Shown here: one piece after another, positions 8,467 to 18,699 of the stretch
How the letters are laid out: every line of letters starts with the position of its first letter
How positions within the stretch are numbered: the stretch's first letter is position 1
DNA from: Legionella sainthelensi
GTDB taxonomy: Bacteria; Pseudomonadota; Gammaproteobacteria; Legionellales; Legionellaceae
Assembly (NCBI RefSeq): GCF_900637685.1
Contig: NZ_LR134388.1
Location: 2,057,501-2,121,500, forward strand
Direction of reading: 5' to 3'
Length of the DNA: 64,000 nucleotides
Translations under genes and position numbers: made by a program
Notes under the pieces: generated by a model
Seen by the model: the letters and a program-made list of their open reading frames with translations, nothing else
Told to the model about the DNA's origin: nothing
Database searches by the model: none

Positions 8467-8628
8467 AATTCTAACTGCATTAACTCTCTTGTGATTTTTT
8501 CTCTTGTTTTTGTTTCAAGTTCACACTTCTATCAAAAACTCCCACTTTTTCAAGTAATTTTGGCAGATTAAGCCTGTACCAATTCAAATGAGGAGTTTAA
8601 TTAAGATATATTAGGGCCTTTATATCCT

Positions 8629-8988
8629 CTACTTGCTTTCAACATGGACATACACCCATGCCAAAATACCTGAAGCCAATTTTACTTGAATTCGTTTATA
8701 ATCTTCTACTTCATACGCATCTGCTCTTTCTAGCTCCTCTTTGCTTACATCAAAAACCAGTCCCCCTACACTGTCTGTAGACCTTCCTGTAAAAGAAATT
8801 ACAGGATGTTCATCTTCACCGCTTGTAGCAATAACGCTAGCTTCTTTTATCTTTATTTTAGATAGACCAAACCCTGGAAGGCAATCCTCTACTCCATATA
8901 ATTTTCGTCCAAAATTGTTTAACTGCACTGCTTCATAGCATAAGGTTCCGTATGAAAATAGTTTTTCAGTATGCATCATTATTTCCAT
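8629..8988 (-). CDS. AIG2/gamma-glutamylcyclotransferase-like protein
   Basis: A 119-residue cytosolic protein. The diagnostic N-terminal motif SYGTLCYEAVQ lies at about residues 12-22. The family core follows, including LPGFGLSKIK and a Glu-rich segment EELERADAYEVEDYKR near residues 82-97 that should carry the catalytic Glu. GGCT-like proteins release 5-oxoproline from gamma-glutamyl amines or peptides; the exact substrate is unknown. Three Met codons near the start (8988, 8979, 8976) leave the start uncertain by up to four residues. It is a single gene with no operon partners. Confidence 0.82.
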   Translation of the reverse strand: MEIMMHTEKLFSYGTLCYEAVQLNNFGRKLYGVEDCLPGFGLSKIKIKEASVIATSGEDEHPVISFTGRSTDSVGGLVFDVSKEELERADAYEVEDYKRIQVKLASGILAWVYVHVESK

Positions 8989-9117
8989 CTTGTTATATTA
9001 TTTTATTGATTATCCAAATTTTATTATTTATTACAAGCCAAGATTACTCGGAATTTTTCAAAAAATATGCTTTATTTGTATTATAATTACCACAACGCAC
9101 TATTTAAGGACAAAATA

Positions 9118-9639
9118 ATGCGATTTCTAAATACATTTAGTTCGATAATTTTTCTAATATTTTTATCTTCTGTTGAGGCAAAAGAACCAACAAATTATAG
9201 CCAATACATAGGGATTACACACAATTTTTCAAAATCCGATCTTTTTGTATATATTGATCAAAATAAGATATTAAAAAATATTTCCAAACTACAGCAAAAA
9301 GGGATAATAGACAGAAATCTCACAAATACGGAAATAAGCTTCTATGAAACACAACTAGTAGCTATGGCTTCAATACCTTATGTAACTCAAGTGATTAAAA
9401 ATCTTTATCATTCAAACAATAAAAAAGATCAAATTCATATCATCGCGTATGTGCTTACTACAGATTTATATGGAAATAAAATTAAATCATTTTGTTATTC
9501 ATTCAATTTTAATCGCCCACTGTATCAAAAAATAAATTGGCAGAATTTTCAGTCCAGCAATATCGTAAAAATAGCTCCTGATTTTACAGTTTCTGAGCAG
9601 TGCAAAGTTCTAGAGCAAACAACCCCATCAAGTATTTAA
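9118..9639 (+). CDS. Secreted hypothetical protein
   Basis: A 173-residue protein with a clear signal peptide (MRFLNTFSSIIFLIFLSSVEA) and a mature part rich in Asn, Lys, Ile and Tyr. The ATG at 9118 is chosen over an in-frame ATG at 9067 because AAGGA lies just upstream and the signal peptide then begins at residue 1. Two Cys are found in the C-terminal half. No family is recognised, and a periplasmic or secreted location is all that can be inferred. It converges with the PBP4 gene, with 21 bases between the stops. Confidence 0.6.
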   Translation: MRFLNTFSSIIFLIFLSSVEAKEPTNYSQYIGITHNFSKSDLFVYIDQNKILKNISKLQQKGIIDRNLTNTEISFYETQLVAMASIPYVTQVIKNLYHSNNKKDQIHIIAYVLTTDLYGNKIKSFCYSFNFNRPLYQKINWQNFQSSNIVKIAPDFTVSEQCKVLEQTTPSSI

Positions 9640-9660
9640 CGAGCAAGATAAAGGTGGTAT

Positions 9661-11069
9661 TTAATCATTAGAGTCTTCTAAACTGAACTCATCTACAGCT
9701 AACAGTATTTTTTCCTCAAGCGCCTTAGCTTTTTCCAAAGGTTTGTTTACTCCATTGATAATAATAGAGAAAATATATGTTTTCTCATTTGGATTTACCA
9801 TAAAACCAGATAAAGACGAAATATCATGCATTGAGCCCGTTTTTGCATATACTTTTTTATCCAATATCGTTTTTTTCATTCTCTCTTTTAACGTTCCGGA
9901 AACACCGGCTTGTGGTAATGCATGTAAAAGAATAGATTGCATACCTTTGTCATCATATAGATCAGAAAGTAATTGAACCATTTGCTCTGCAGTGACTAAA
10001 TTATAGCGAGTGCCTTCACCATCAACGAGTTCAATCTGAGACATATCAAGATGAGTATGTGCAGAGAGTACCTTTTTATTGCATAAGCACCTTCTTTATG
10101 AGTTCCTTTCCCGGTTAATGAATACCCCAGTTTTTTAGTAAGGCTATTTGCATAAAGATTATCTGATTGTTGCAACATATGAGTAATTAACTTATCTAAA
10201 GTCTTTGAATAAAAACTTATAACTACTTGGGCATCAGTAGGAGAAATACCAGTGATTATTTCTCCCTTCAGGACAATACCGGTTTTATCCAGCACTTTTT
10301 TAATGTTTTGCTTGACTAACAATACAGGATCGGGAATTGCCAGTTCAATAAGCTTTGGATTTTTTTCTTGAACCATGCAACCAAATAATCGAATGGTGTT
10401 GTCAGGTATAATTTCAAGATTTAAACTACAATGCCCTTTCTCTTCTGATTTACTCACTGTCGTTACTTGATTGATGAGTTTTAGAGCTTTTGACATTGTT
10501 TTTTCTTTAATTTGAGCGGGTTTTCCAAGCTCCTGTGCACTGATTAACTCAAATGATGCTTTATTTTCATTTAATATTACTGCTGTATCTGGAGCAGCAT
10601 AATACCATCCGAGATCATCATATGAAGTGCCACTTGGATAATTTGGAGCCTGGTATTGGGAACTATCAATAATGATATTGCCATTAATGGTACTTACATG
10701 ATTTTTTTTAAAACTTAACAATAGTTCAGTTAAATTATTTTGAGTAAAAGAAGGTGAGCCAGTGAATGTAATGTAATAATTTTGATTTTTTTGAAAAAGT
10801 GTTGTTGCAAAACGAAAATCAGGCTTTAACTGGTACAATGCAGCAGCAGCCGTAAATAGCTTCATGCTACTGGCAGGAGATAATAATTTATCTGCGTTTC
10901 TGCTATATATTACTTTACCCGTCTGTGCATCTTTTACAAGCACACCAATAGTAGCATGAGGTAATTGTTGTTTAATAATCTCATCTATTTTTTCTGCAAG
11001 AGTGTGTGAGTTTGCAACTTGGTTAAAGAAAAAAGCTCCTAAAAACCATAAATAGTTAGAATAGCGCAC
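9661..11069 (-). pseudogene. dacB: D-alanyl-D-alanine carboxypeptidase/endopeptidase PBP4, frameshifted
   Basis: Family S13 penicillin-binding protein that trims or cleaves peptidoglycan cross-links in the periplasm. The first part (from 11069) has a signal segment, the nucleophile motif S67-S-M-K70 and the SDN motif (QQSDNLYANSL). The second part (9661-10044 region) has the third motif KTG (YAKTGSM). The two parts lie in different frames that meet at a run of five T at 10073-10077. One extra base there restores a 469-residue protein (..AIKKVLSAHTHLDMSQ..), the normal length. Real gene decay or a homopolymer sequencing error are both possible, and the latter is likely. Confidence 0.85.
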
Positions 11070-11446
11070 TCAGTTCATCCTAATGAAATACATAAAGCAT
11101 AGCTTTACCGATTCAAGACTTAAGTGCAAGCCCCCTTTGTAAAGTTTTTACTGGAACCCAGTAGTAGTGAACAATCCATTCTCGGATTTCCACATTAGCA
11201 TGCAATGAATTGTTATGCATCAATTTATCCTTTTTTGTCTTACTTTTCATACAATCGATTGTTTGTAGTGTAGTTGAAAATTCAATCCTTGATAAATAAT
11301 GAAAATAAAAACTAACTTATTGTTAATAATAATATATTTATCAATTTCATATAATATATAAGAACATTCTATTGGATTTATATTGCACTTATTGGATAGT
11401 ATTTAATTAATGATAATGAAAAAAATTTGTTGGTTGGAAAATTAGT
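11070..11446. other. Intergenic region upstream of dacB and the Fic-motif gene
   Basis: 377 bases without a gene between divergent dacB and the Fic-motif gene. It holds a 12-bp perfect palindrome ACAATCGATTGT at 11251-11262, a possible operator, and a very AT-rich stretch with TATAAT at 11350-11355 but no good -35 partner. Confidence 0.4.
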
Positions 11447-12745
11447 ATGTTCAAACTAATCCAGATAAATAAGAAACAAGGTATAAATGAGAAACTTGAG
11501 AAAGCACCAGGGTGTGATTATTTACAGTTGATTCCTGAATTTCATGCAGCCCATTTATGGCGTTTTGCAATTGATGGAAATCGACAAGAAACAGGTCCAT
11601 TTACTTTTGATGTAGGCAATAAAGGTGAACCAGGATATTTAGTAGCGATGATGAACGGATTAGATTATATCGCTGCAACGCTGAACCAGCCATTAACAAG
11701 TGATTTTATAGAAGAGCTTCATGATGAATGCATTAAAAATGTAAAAATAAATATCGAAGCCCATAACAAAAAATTTGTTCAATTAAGCACAACAGCAAAT
11801 CAAGATGAAGTAATTGATCTAGATCCTCCCAAACCCGTGCCTATGCTGAACATCCGAAACAACATCGCTGTAAATTTTGGTCTATTGTGTGTTTATTCTT
11901 GCGATAGTCCACTAAAGAAAGTACTGGAAAGCAAAGCAAACATAACTAAAAAGGGTCTATCAGAAATCATTGATTATATAAATAGTACAAATGAGAAATA
12001 TGGAACTATTTTATCACTTAAAAGAGTAGCTCAATCACTATATGAACAAGATGAAACAATTGATCTTAAAAATTTTGATTTCGAACAGTTGCAGCATCTT
12101 ATCTCAAATGAAAATAAAATTGTTCTCCGATCTGAAGGCGTAAATAATTATCAATTAAAAAAAATCATGTCAGATCTTATTACAGACTATCAGTCTAAAA
12201 TAGAAAAAGCTAAAGATAGCACAGATAAAATAAAAATAATTGCCGAACTTGTTCAAAAGCTTGAAATATTACATCCTTTTACTGATGCAAACTGTCGAAC
12301 ATTTTGTATCTTGCTTCTCAATAAATTGCTTTTAGAAAATAAACTAACACCAGTTATTTTGGATAATCCAAATCGCTTTGATGGCTTTGCAAATCAAGAG
12401 TTAGCACAGGAAATTATCAAGGGACAAGAAAAATTTCTATCATTTAACAACTATCACCGATGCAATGAATTATTAAAAGAAGTAAACCAGTTGCTTCAGC
12501 AATTAAATCCATTTAAGAAAACAGCATTAAATACACTTTTTTCTCAATATACAAATCACTTAACACCACTAGACCGTTTAAATTTCATAGAACATTTGTA
12601 TATTGGATTGGAAAATCACAATTTTAATCACTATTTGCCATTGTTGCAAAATATGTATCGAGGTGAATTAGAAAAACTTAGCAGCGAAGAAAAGCATGTG
12701 TGCATTCTTCATCAACTCCATTTATGTAAGCATCTTGTCTTCTAA
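11447..12745 (+). CDS. Protein with a degenerate Fic motif, candidate effector
   Basis: A 432-residue soluble protein. Near residues 276-285 it carries HPFTDANCRT, which lines up with the Fic/Doc active-site motif HPFx(D/E)GN(G/K)R. The His, Pro, Phe, Asp, Asn and Arg are kept, but both glycines are replaced (Ala281, Cys283). The segment after it (LLLNKLLLENKLTPVILDNPNRF) fits the helix that follows a Fic motif. Fic enzymes transfer AMP or other phosphate-linked groups from nucleotides to target proteins, and Legionella AnkX is a known example. Loss of the anion-loop glycines may alter or abolish activity. The 3' end overlaps the convergent permease gene by 24 bases. Confidence 0.65.
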   Translation: MFKLIQINKKQGINEKLEKAPGCDYLQLIPEFHAAHLWRFAIDGNRQETGPFTFDVGNKGEPGYLVAMMNGLDYIAATLNQPLTSDFIEELHDECIKNVKINIEAHNKKFVQLSTTANQDEVIDLDPPKPVPMLNIRNNIAVNFGLLCVYSCDSPLKKVLESKANITKKGLSEIIDYINSTNEKYGTILSLKRVAQSLYEQDETIDLKNFDFEQLQHLISNENKIVLRSEGVNNYQLKKIMSDLITDYQSKIEKAKDSTDKIKIIAELVQKLEILHPFTDANCRTFCILLLNKLLLENKLTPVILDNPNRFDGFANQELAQEIIKGQEKFLSFNNYHRCNELLKEVNQLLQQLNPFKKTALNTLFSQYTNHLTPLDRLNFIEHLYIGLENHNFNHYLPLLQNMYRGELEKLSSEEKHVCILHQLHLCKHLVF

Positions 12746-14302
12746 AACAGCTGCCGGTTCCTCAGTCATAGAAAATACATGCTCATGGCGATCAGGACTT
12801 AATAGTCTTTGTGAAGAATAAAGGATAAAAATACTTATGGGTAACAGAGTAAATAAATCAAAAGGAAATTTTAAAATCCCTATGCCTCCAAAAGCACCAA
12901 AATAGGATACAACAAAGACAGTTACCATATAAGATAAAAACCAATATAAAGCAGAACTATTATCCAAAGAATTTTGGCGATGATAAACACAATAAATCAG
13001 AATGCCAATAAACAAGGCAATATCAAGCTTCCATATAATCGAAAATCCACACCAATACAGCATCAAATTACAAAAATAAAAAGCAAGATGTGAACAAATT
13101 AACGCACCAGATAATCTAAACGGTCTAGGGGTTTGCGGTTGTAATTTACGCATTGCTAAAAGACATATGGGTCCTATGCTGTAAGATAAAATACTCGCAG
13201 AAGACAGAAAGGCAACTAGTTTTTGCCAACCAGGAAAAGGCAAGAAAGAAAACATGCCTACTAATAAATTTGCATATAGAGTCACATAAGGAATCTTGTG
13301 ACGGTTTACTTTTAAAAATATTTTGGGCAAATGAGCGTTTATTGCCATTCCATATAAAATCCGAGAGGTTGCTGCAGTATAAACCAGCGTTGTTCCAAAA
13401 GGAGAAAAAGCAGCATCGATCATCAATAAAGTTGCAACAACACCAAGCCCTAATAGCAATGTTAAACCGACTAATGGTCCGCTATCTCCAGGATAGCTAA
13501 GGGCATGCCACCCATGGGTTAAATATTTCTGGGGAACGGCAGCAATAAAACTAAGCTCCAACATAAAATACAAAACAAAACCAATTAATACCGCTCCTAA
13601 AATAGCTATGGGTATATTACGCTGCGGATTTTTAACCTCTCCTGCGAGGATTAATCCATTTTGAAATCCAGTAAAGGCAAATGCAATTCCACCCGCAGAC
13701 AATGCAGTAAAGATATTCACCCAACTTTCTTTTTCCGATAAATTGATTGCTACATTACTAAATGAAGGAGAGACTTGAAGTAATGAAACAATAGCAATGG
13801 TCGGTAAAATAAATTTAATAATGCTTGCGTATTTATTACATTCAGCAAGAAATTTAATACCATACGAATTTAACATGACTACAAAAAGCATAATTGCTAT
13901 AGCAGCTATATAACCATATCCTGACAGCTTAAAAGTCGATGGGTCATTAACAATTAATATGGGAAAAAAATGACTTGAATACTGTAAAATCGCCTGTATT
14001 TCTATTGGAGTCATAACAACATAAGACAGCCATGATGTCCATGCGAATAAAAAACCAACCTCTTTCCCATGCGTAAAAGTTGGATAGTTAGACATACCTC
14101 CAGAAATTGGAAACATAGTTCCCAGCTCACATAGTGGCAATGCGATAAAAAGCATAAAAATAGTGGCAATAATCCAAGAAATCAATGCATTACTGCCCGC
14201 CATTTGTGCACTAATAAACGGACTAAACAACCATCCGGATCCTATCATTCCTCCGGCAGAAGCAATAAGAATATTAGTTGCTGAAATATCACGTTTGAGC
14301 AT
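12722..14302 (-). CDS. APC-superfamily amino-acid permease
   Basis: Inner-membrane transporter of 526 residues with about twelve to fourteen hydrophobic helices. The first helix carries the substrate-binding signature GMIGSGWLF (residues 18-26) typical of amino-acid/polyamine/organocation permeases. The length and composition fit the YfnA/GadC-like group; the substrate is not evident. An AAGGATG element precedes the start ATG. The C-terminal tail is acidic and cytosolic. It is a single gene. Confidence 0.88.
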   Translation of the reverse strand: MLKRDISATNILIASAGGMIGSGWLFSPFISAQMAGSNALISWIIATIFMLFIALPLCELGTMFPISGGMSNYPTFTHGKEVGFLFAWTSWLSYVVMTPIEIQAILQYSSHFFPILIVNDPSTFKLSGYGYIAAIAIMLFVVMLNSYGIKFLAECNKYASIIKFILPTIAIVSLLQVSPSFSNVAINLSEKESWVNIFTALSAGGIAFAFTGFQNGLILAGEVKNPQRNIPIAILGAVLIGFVLYFMLELSFIAAVPQKYLTHGWHALSYPGDSGPLVGLTLLLGLGVVATLLMIDAAFSPFGTTLVYTAATSRILYGMAINAHLPKIFLKVNRHKIPYVTLYANLLVGMFSFLPFPGWQKLVAFLSSASILSYSIGPICLLAMRKLQPQTPRPFRLSGALICSHLAFYFCNLMLYWCGFSIIWKLDIALFIGILIYCVYHRQNSLDNSSALYWFLSYMVTVFVVSYFGAFGGIGILKFPFDLFTLLPISIFILYSSQRLLSPDRHEHVFSMTEEPAAVLEDKMLT

Positions 14303-14668
14303 AATGGCATCCTTTTATTGCAAAAACATTAAAGTGCGATGACAATTCCCTTTACTTAATGGTAATGCGATAACGCTAAAGCTAGAAATTAGCAGAAAAT
14401 CCCAGACCTACTACTTCATCTAGGCTATAAATTAAGCTCTTTCTTTTTTAGTACCAACTTAAGTAAGTTTTATTTATCAAAAAAGTAGCCTGCTTACTGG
14501 CAACCAGTAGGACTATGCATCATATAAGCTGACGACTCTGGCTGATGCCTAATTTTAAGTTGATGAAGTTACAGTGTAACACAGAAATTTATTGTGTATA
14601 TATAGATGCAAAAGACTAAGTCAAACAGTTAAATTTGATTTGGGATAATGTACTCTTATTTGCTCTTT
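14303..14668. other. Intergenic region without a recognised gene
   Basis: 366 bases. The only structure seen is a short hairpin around 14495-14512 (TTACTGG paired with CCAGTAG). No open frame with a ribosome site was found. Confidence 0.4.
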
Positions 14669-15112
14669 TCAACGATACTTACGCTCTATTAACTCAATTT
14701 CTTCAATGATATCGCAATTACTTTCATTTAACGGAGTATTAAACCAAGCATCCAAGATCTCATTCGCTAAGTCCAGAGTTAACAACCGATTCGATAAGGC
14801 CAAGACATTTGCTCTATTCCAAATTCTTGCTCCTCGTGTTGTTTGAGCATCTGTACATAAAGCAGCTCTTATTCCTGGGACCTTATTAGCAACTATAGAA
14901 ATCCCTGTACCCGTCCAACAAAAGAAAACTCCTTCATCACATATTCCGTTTTTAATCGCTTCAGCAGCAACTCGAGCAGTTTCAACCCATGATTCTGTGT
15001 GCCGAGATTTAAGAGCCCCAAATGGAATAACCCGATGGCCTAAATGCTCTAGTTGTTGAACGACAAAATCATTTACAGGATAAAGCTCATCGCTGCATAC
15101 TGCAATTTTCAT
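14669..15112 (-). CDS. RpiB/LacA-LacB family sugar-phosphate isomerase
   Basis: A 147-residue protein of the RpiB/LacAB family, which interconverts aldose and ketose phosphates such as ribose 5-phosphate and ribulose 5-phosphate. The conserved segment GVFFCWTGTGISIVANKVPGI (starting near residue 62) includes the active-site Cys and the GTG phosphate loop. ALCTDAQTTRGARIWNRANV and the C-terminal helix also match. The start ATG begins MKIAVCSDELYP, typical of the family. It stands between hypothetical genes, so the substrate is open. It could serve as ribose 5-phosphate isomerase B. Confidence 0.85.
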   Translation of the reverse strand: MKIAVCSDELYPVNDFVVQQLEHLGHRVIPFGALKSRHTESWVETARVAAEAIKNGICDEGVFFCWTGTGISIVANKVPGIRAALCTDAQTTRGARIWNRANVLALSNRLLTLDLANEILDAWFNTPLNESNCDIIEEIELIERKYR

Positions 15113-15177
15113 TGAAAATATCCTCTTTCATTTGGCACATTGACAATTTATCCTCTCATGCCAAAAACCCTTAGAAC

Positions 15178-15780
15178 TTATGACTTTTTCCGTTGCATAA
15201 TTTGCGAAAAAAACTCTGGCTTATTGAGTCCTATAGCTGCAAAAATTTGTGGAACTCTGTCCCAAGCACCCTCTTGTTCAATGCTTGCAACAACTAGCTC
15301 AAATCCTGTCTTTTTATCAACTTCTAATCCCCAGCCATTAATATAACAGAGTCCTCGTAAACGCTTGGCAACAACATGGCCAAGTGTAATTGCAGCGGTC
15401 AAATAAGCATGTGCTTCTTCGAAAAGTTGATTACATCTTTTCAGATTCGGTTCACTTTTAAAAATCCCTTCATTTTCCAAATTTTGTCTGAATTTTGCCT
15501 CTTCAAGAATTATTTGACCCAATTGATAATTAGCTTCTGGATCATCAAGAGAGGCAGCCGCTCTGTAGCACTCCATATACATTACCTGAGCAAAAGGAAA
15601 TTTCTTTTTGCCAATCAACTTATGATAAATAGAAGCTAGTTCATAATAATATGAAATTTCTTTTTTGAGTACTTCATCACCAGGTTGGTTATTTACCCGA
15701 TTAGCCTGCATTGCTTTTATTTTCTTAACAATTCGTCTGATTTGCCAACGTTTTAAATAAGCCATAATGAGTCCTACCAT
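15178..15780 (-). CDS. Hypothetical protein with Sel1/TPR-like helices
   Basis: A 200-residue basic, helical protein without signal peptide. The central part (ASLDDPEANYQLGQI.., AAITLGHVVAKRLRGLCYINGWG) has the alternation of Ala, Leu and Gly expected of Sel1-like or TPR-like helical repeats. It is probably a protein-interaction scaffold, but no specific family is recognised. The start may be the Met at 15780 or the second Met at 15765. It lies 6 bases downstream of a membrane-protein gene, so the two may form an operon. Confidence 0.6.
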   Translation of the reverse strand: MVGLIMAYLKRWQIRRIVKKIKAMQANRVNNQPGDEVLKKEISYYYELASIYHKLIGKKKFPFAQVMYMECYRAAASLDDPEANYQLGQIILEEAKFRQNLENEGIFKSEPNLKRCNQLFEEAHAYLTAAITLGHVVAKRLRGLCYINGWGLEVDKKTGFELVVASIEQEGAWDRVPQIFAAIGLNKPEFFSQIMQRKKS

Positions 15781-15786
15781 CTTGTG

Positions 15787-16239
15787 TTAAGATTGAATAA
15801 GATATTGAAATAAGAAAATAAGAAAAATAAAAAGAATCATTAAGCTTAGAATTTTTAATGAAAAAGCTACTGATTCTCGTCTCATTATTCTTTTTTCTTG
15901 CTTATAAATATTTCCTTGATTCTCCTCGTTTTTTTGCTCTGCTTTGTATATCTGATTATCAATGTAATTTGAGACTACGTATGAAATTAGACCAGTAACA
16001 ATACTGGGGATAAAAAAGATCAACCAAACAATTACTTTACTCTCCTCAACACTGTAGTTATATTCCTCTTGAAATAAATTCATCAGCGCTAAAATGAAAT
16101 ATGGAACGTTATAGTTGAGATCCCAAATAAAAAACGGGATAATGTATAAACTAAAAACAAATAAGCCCAGGCTAAGCAATAAGCAGACCATCCCTACGAT
16201 ATAAAGCTTTTGATTATGACTAAATCGATCCTGTTCCAT
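15787..16239 (-). CDS. Small multi-spanning membrane protein
   Basis: About 150 residues with hydrophobic segments near residues 15-38, 72-92 and 125-147 and a charged Lys/Glu/Asn loop around 93-118. The ATG at 16239 is chosen because AAGG lies just upstream; an earlier in-frame Met at 16293 has no ribosome site. No family is recognised. It is followed by the helical-repeat gene with a 6-base gap, suggesting cotranscription. Confidence 0.6.
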   Translation of the reverse strand: MEQDRFSHNQKLYIVGMVCLLLSLGLFVFSLYIIPFFIWDLNYNVPYFILALMNLFQEEYNYSVEESKVIVWLIFFIPSIVTGLISYVVSNYIDNQIYKAEQKNEENQGNIYKQEKRIMRRESVAFSLKILSLMILFIFLIFLFQYLIQS

Positions 16240-16372
16240 ATTTACCTTAAAACATTTACTCCCCATTAAGTGTAAGATAGCAGATAGATGCAAATAAGTA
16301 CACTTACTAGTTATATTAACTAATTCATTTTAAAATGGATTATACTCATTTACTTTTAATAAAAGGCATCAC

Positions 16373-17188
16373 ATGAAACGTTATGTTTTTATGATTTCAG
16401 ATGGTACGGGAATCACCGCTGAAACCTTAGGTCATAGTCTAATCACTCAATTCGAAAATATAAAATTCGAACGACTTACTATTCCTTATGTTGATTCCTT
16501 AAAAAAAGCAGAACAAGTTGTTTTGCAGATTGATAAAGCGTGTAATGAGCAGGGAGTTAAACCATTAGTATTTATGACTTTGATTGATCCTGAAATAAGA
16601 GCTTATTTAAAGAAAGCGAATGCTTGTGTATTCGATTTGTTTAGTACTTTTATTGGACCTATGGAAGAAGAACTTCACGAAAAATCTTCTTATACCGTTG
16701 GAAGGACTCATGGCGTAGTAAATAGCAAACTTTATTTACACAGACTTGAAGCAATCGATTTTGCATTGTCTCATGATGATGGCATTAAACCTCGTGGATA
16801 TGATAAAGCGGATATTATTCTTATTGGAGTTTCACGTTGCGGAAAAACACCAAGCTGTCTCTATATGGCCCTACAGTACGGAGTTTTAGCTGCGAATTAT
16901 CCATTCACCGAAGAAGAAATGATTGGTTTTAAGTTGCCTGAAATATTAAGGCCCTATAAAAATAAACTTTTTGGATTAACCATTGAGCCCCAACGTTTAC
17001 AACAAATCAGAGCGGAACGCAGACCCAATAGTAAATATGCTTCTCCTGAACAATGTAGACTGGAGGTAAGTGAAGTTGAAGCAATGTATCAAAAAGAAAA
17101 AATCCCATATATTAATTCGACCAAATATTCTATTGAGGAAATATCAACTAAAATCCTTGCTGCTTCAGGGATACAGCGTAAAATCTAA
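16373..17188 (+). CDS. ppsR: PEP synthase/PPDK regulatory kinase-phosphorylase
   Basis: A 271-residue DUF299 (PSRP) protein. It catalyses ADP-dependent inactivation and phosphate-dependent reactivation of phosphoenolpyruvate synthase, controlling gluconeogenesis in the cytosol. Diagnostic features are the N-terminal SDGTGITAETLG and the P-loop-like GVSRCGKTPSCLYMA at about residues 152-166. The length matches the family. The start ATG is preceded by AAAAGG. The target ppsA is not in the window. Confidence 0.93.
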   Translation: MKRYVFMISDGTGITAETLGHSLITQFENIKFERLTIPYVDSLKKAEQVVLQIDKACNEQGVKPLVFMTLIDPEIRAYLKKANACVFDLFSTFIGPMEEELHEKSSYTVGRTHGVVNSKLYLHRLEAIDFALSHDDGIKPRGYDKADIILIGVSRCGKTPSCLYMALQYGVLAANYPFTEEEMIGFKLPEILRPYKNKLFGLTIEPQRLQQIRAERRPNSKYASPEQCRLEVSEVEAMYQKEKIPYINSTKYSIEEISTKILAASGIQRKI

Positions 17189-17226
17189 TTTTCTTGTGTT
17201 ACATTTCATCAAATAGATCGATTTGG

Positions 17227-18699
17227 CTACTTACTGGGGAAATCTGCATTGCAATCGTATCGGCTGTCATTACCTAAAAAAGTTTTACAGCTTTGATTGA
17301 TAGTATATTTTACGGTAGTTGCATCGGGTACTGCCGTATTTTGCTTAGAATACATCTGCCAAATAATTACTCCATCACTATCTTTTTGTTGTTGAAGTAT
17401 TTGATCGACTAATTGATTTGTAAGCTGTAATTGACCATTAATATTTTTAGGGTAAGCCGGTTGATTCACTTCAAAACCAAATTGAATTTTGGATTTAATA
17501 TTATATTTTGCGGGTAAAAAAGTGACTTTGCCAATATTATCGATTGTTAAAATGGGCTTACTTATATCTTTTGATTTAAGCCAGTTCATATAGTCTTTCA
17601 TATAGGCACTAACCTGCCCTGGTAAATCTAAAGGTCCGTTTGCATATGGAGCGCATAAAGTTTGATTATCGCCACAAAGATCATAAGTCATTAATCCTAA
17701 ACTATCAAAACGAGAAACAATTGCTTCATCATAGCTAGCCAAGCTATACCATAATCCTTTTAAATTCCCTTTCCACCAAAGACCACCTTTTGTGTAAATA
17801 TCGGGTAATTTATCGTTAAATACAAAACCAGTAATAGGACGAGCGCCAACAGGGGGGGCTGCTGTAGCAAATTTAAGATATTTTGCGCCAGGAGCATCGG
17901 TAATTGCATGTAAAATAGCATCTACCTTTTCCACAGTTTTGGGCATAACGAAAGAAGAGCCTGAACCAGTAGCGTATTTCATTAAATTATTATAGCTCGG
18001 TCCTCCTTCTTTCATAACAGTGTTCGCAATATCTACTGACCATTCACCGCTGGCGCTTGGACTCCAATTAATTGCAAACTTGTCAGCATGCCAAAATTCC
18101 TCATAGTCAAAATCAATCCCGTCTACACCCAGATCATTAGCTAGTTTAACTAAATTAGCATAAGAAGTTTTTGCTACAGAGGCCTGAGAGGGATCAGTGG
18201 GATCAGGAAACCAATCATAAAAACTATTTTTATCAGGTGAAGGAGGAGGACCACATACCTCTTTGTCTACATCAAAATTACAACTGTAATTCCAACCACC
18301 TACTGATAAAAAGGTTTGGATATGTTTCTCTTTAGATAATTTAATTGCAGCTTTTAATGCTTGAAAAGCTTGTGCTCCTTTTCCATCATGATCCGTGTAA
18401 TAGCCTAATATACCAGTAGTCGCAAGGTTCTCAGATTGATAATCAAGCAATGTTGGTCTAACAAATGAGAAAAGAACACGATTAAAATTAGGTTTTTGAA
18501 TTTTAGTTAAATCATTCACATAGTTCTGCAATTGTTCCGGTGTATCAATAAGTAGATAAACAGAAACAATTTTTTCATCTTGCATAGAATCAGTATTCAT
18601 AAACTCTGTAGTGACAGGCATAGAGAACAACATGGGAGAATAACTAAAGATCATCGCAGCATATAATACAGAACCAGAGGAAACTCTTTTTAAGCTCAT
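17227..18699 (-). CDS. Secreted chitinase-like glycosyl hydrolase (GH18)
   Basis: A 490-residue GH18 protein with an N-terminal signal segment (about residues 8-27). The catalytic motif DGIDFDYEE (DxxDxDxE) lies near residue 196, with Glu as acid/base. SVGGWNYSCNF near residue 132 is the second conserved GH18 segment. Near the C-terminus VIIWQMYSKQN supplies the conserved Trp of the barrel. Such enzymes cleave beta-1,4 N-acetylglucosamine chains. It may be exported by a type II system; Legionella ChiA is a longer, different chitinase. It is a single gene, and no separate chitin-binding domain is recognised. Confidence 0.87.
   Translation of the reverse strand: MSLKRVSSGSVLYAAMIFSYSPMLFSMPVTTEFMNTDSMQDEKIVSVYLLIDTPEQLQNYVNDLTKIQKPNFNRVLFSFVRPTLLDYQSENLATTGILGYYTDHDGKGAQAFQALKAAIKLSKEKHIQTFLSVGGWNYSCNFDVDKEVCGPPPSPDKNSFYDWFPDPTDPSQASVAKTSYANLVKLANDLGVDGIDFDYEEFWHADKFAINWSPSASGEWSVDIANTVMKEGGPSYNNLMKYATGSGSSFVMPKTVEKVDAILHAITDAPGAKYLKFATAAPPVGARPITGFVFNDKLPDIYTKGGLWWKGNLKGLWYSLASYDEAIVSRFDSLGLMTYDLCGDNQTLCAPYANGPLDLPGQVSAYMKDYMNWLKSKDISKPILTIDNIGKVTFLPAKYNIKSKIQFGFEVNQPAYPKNINGQLQLTNQLVDQILQQQKDSDGVIIWQMYSKQNTAVPDATTVKYTINQSCKTFLGNDSRYDCNADFPSK

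Noticed and set aside
12722..12745. Overlap between the Fic-motif gene and the permease gene considered as an assembly join
   Set aside because: Both C-termini look complete and convergent overlaps of this size are normal in compact genomes.
14495..14512. Short hairpin in the permease/rpiB gap considered as a riboswitch or small RNA
   Set aside because: The stem is short, and no conserved aptamer features or promoter were seen.
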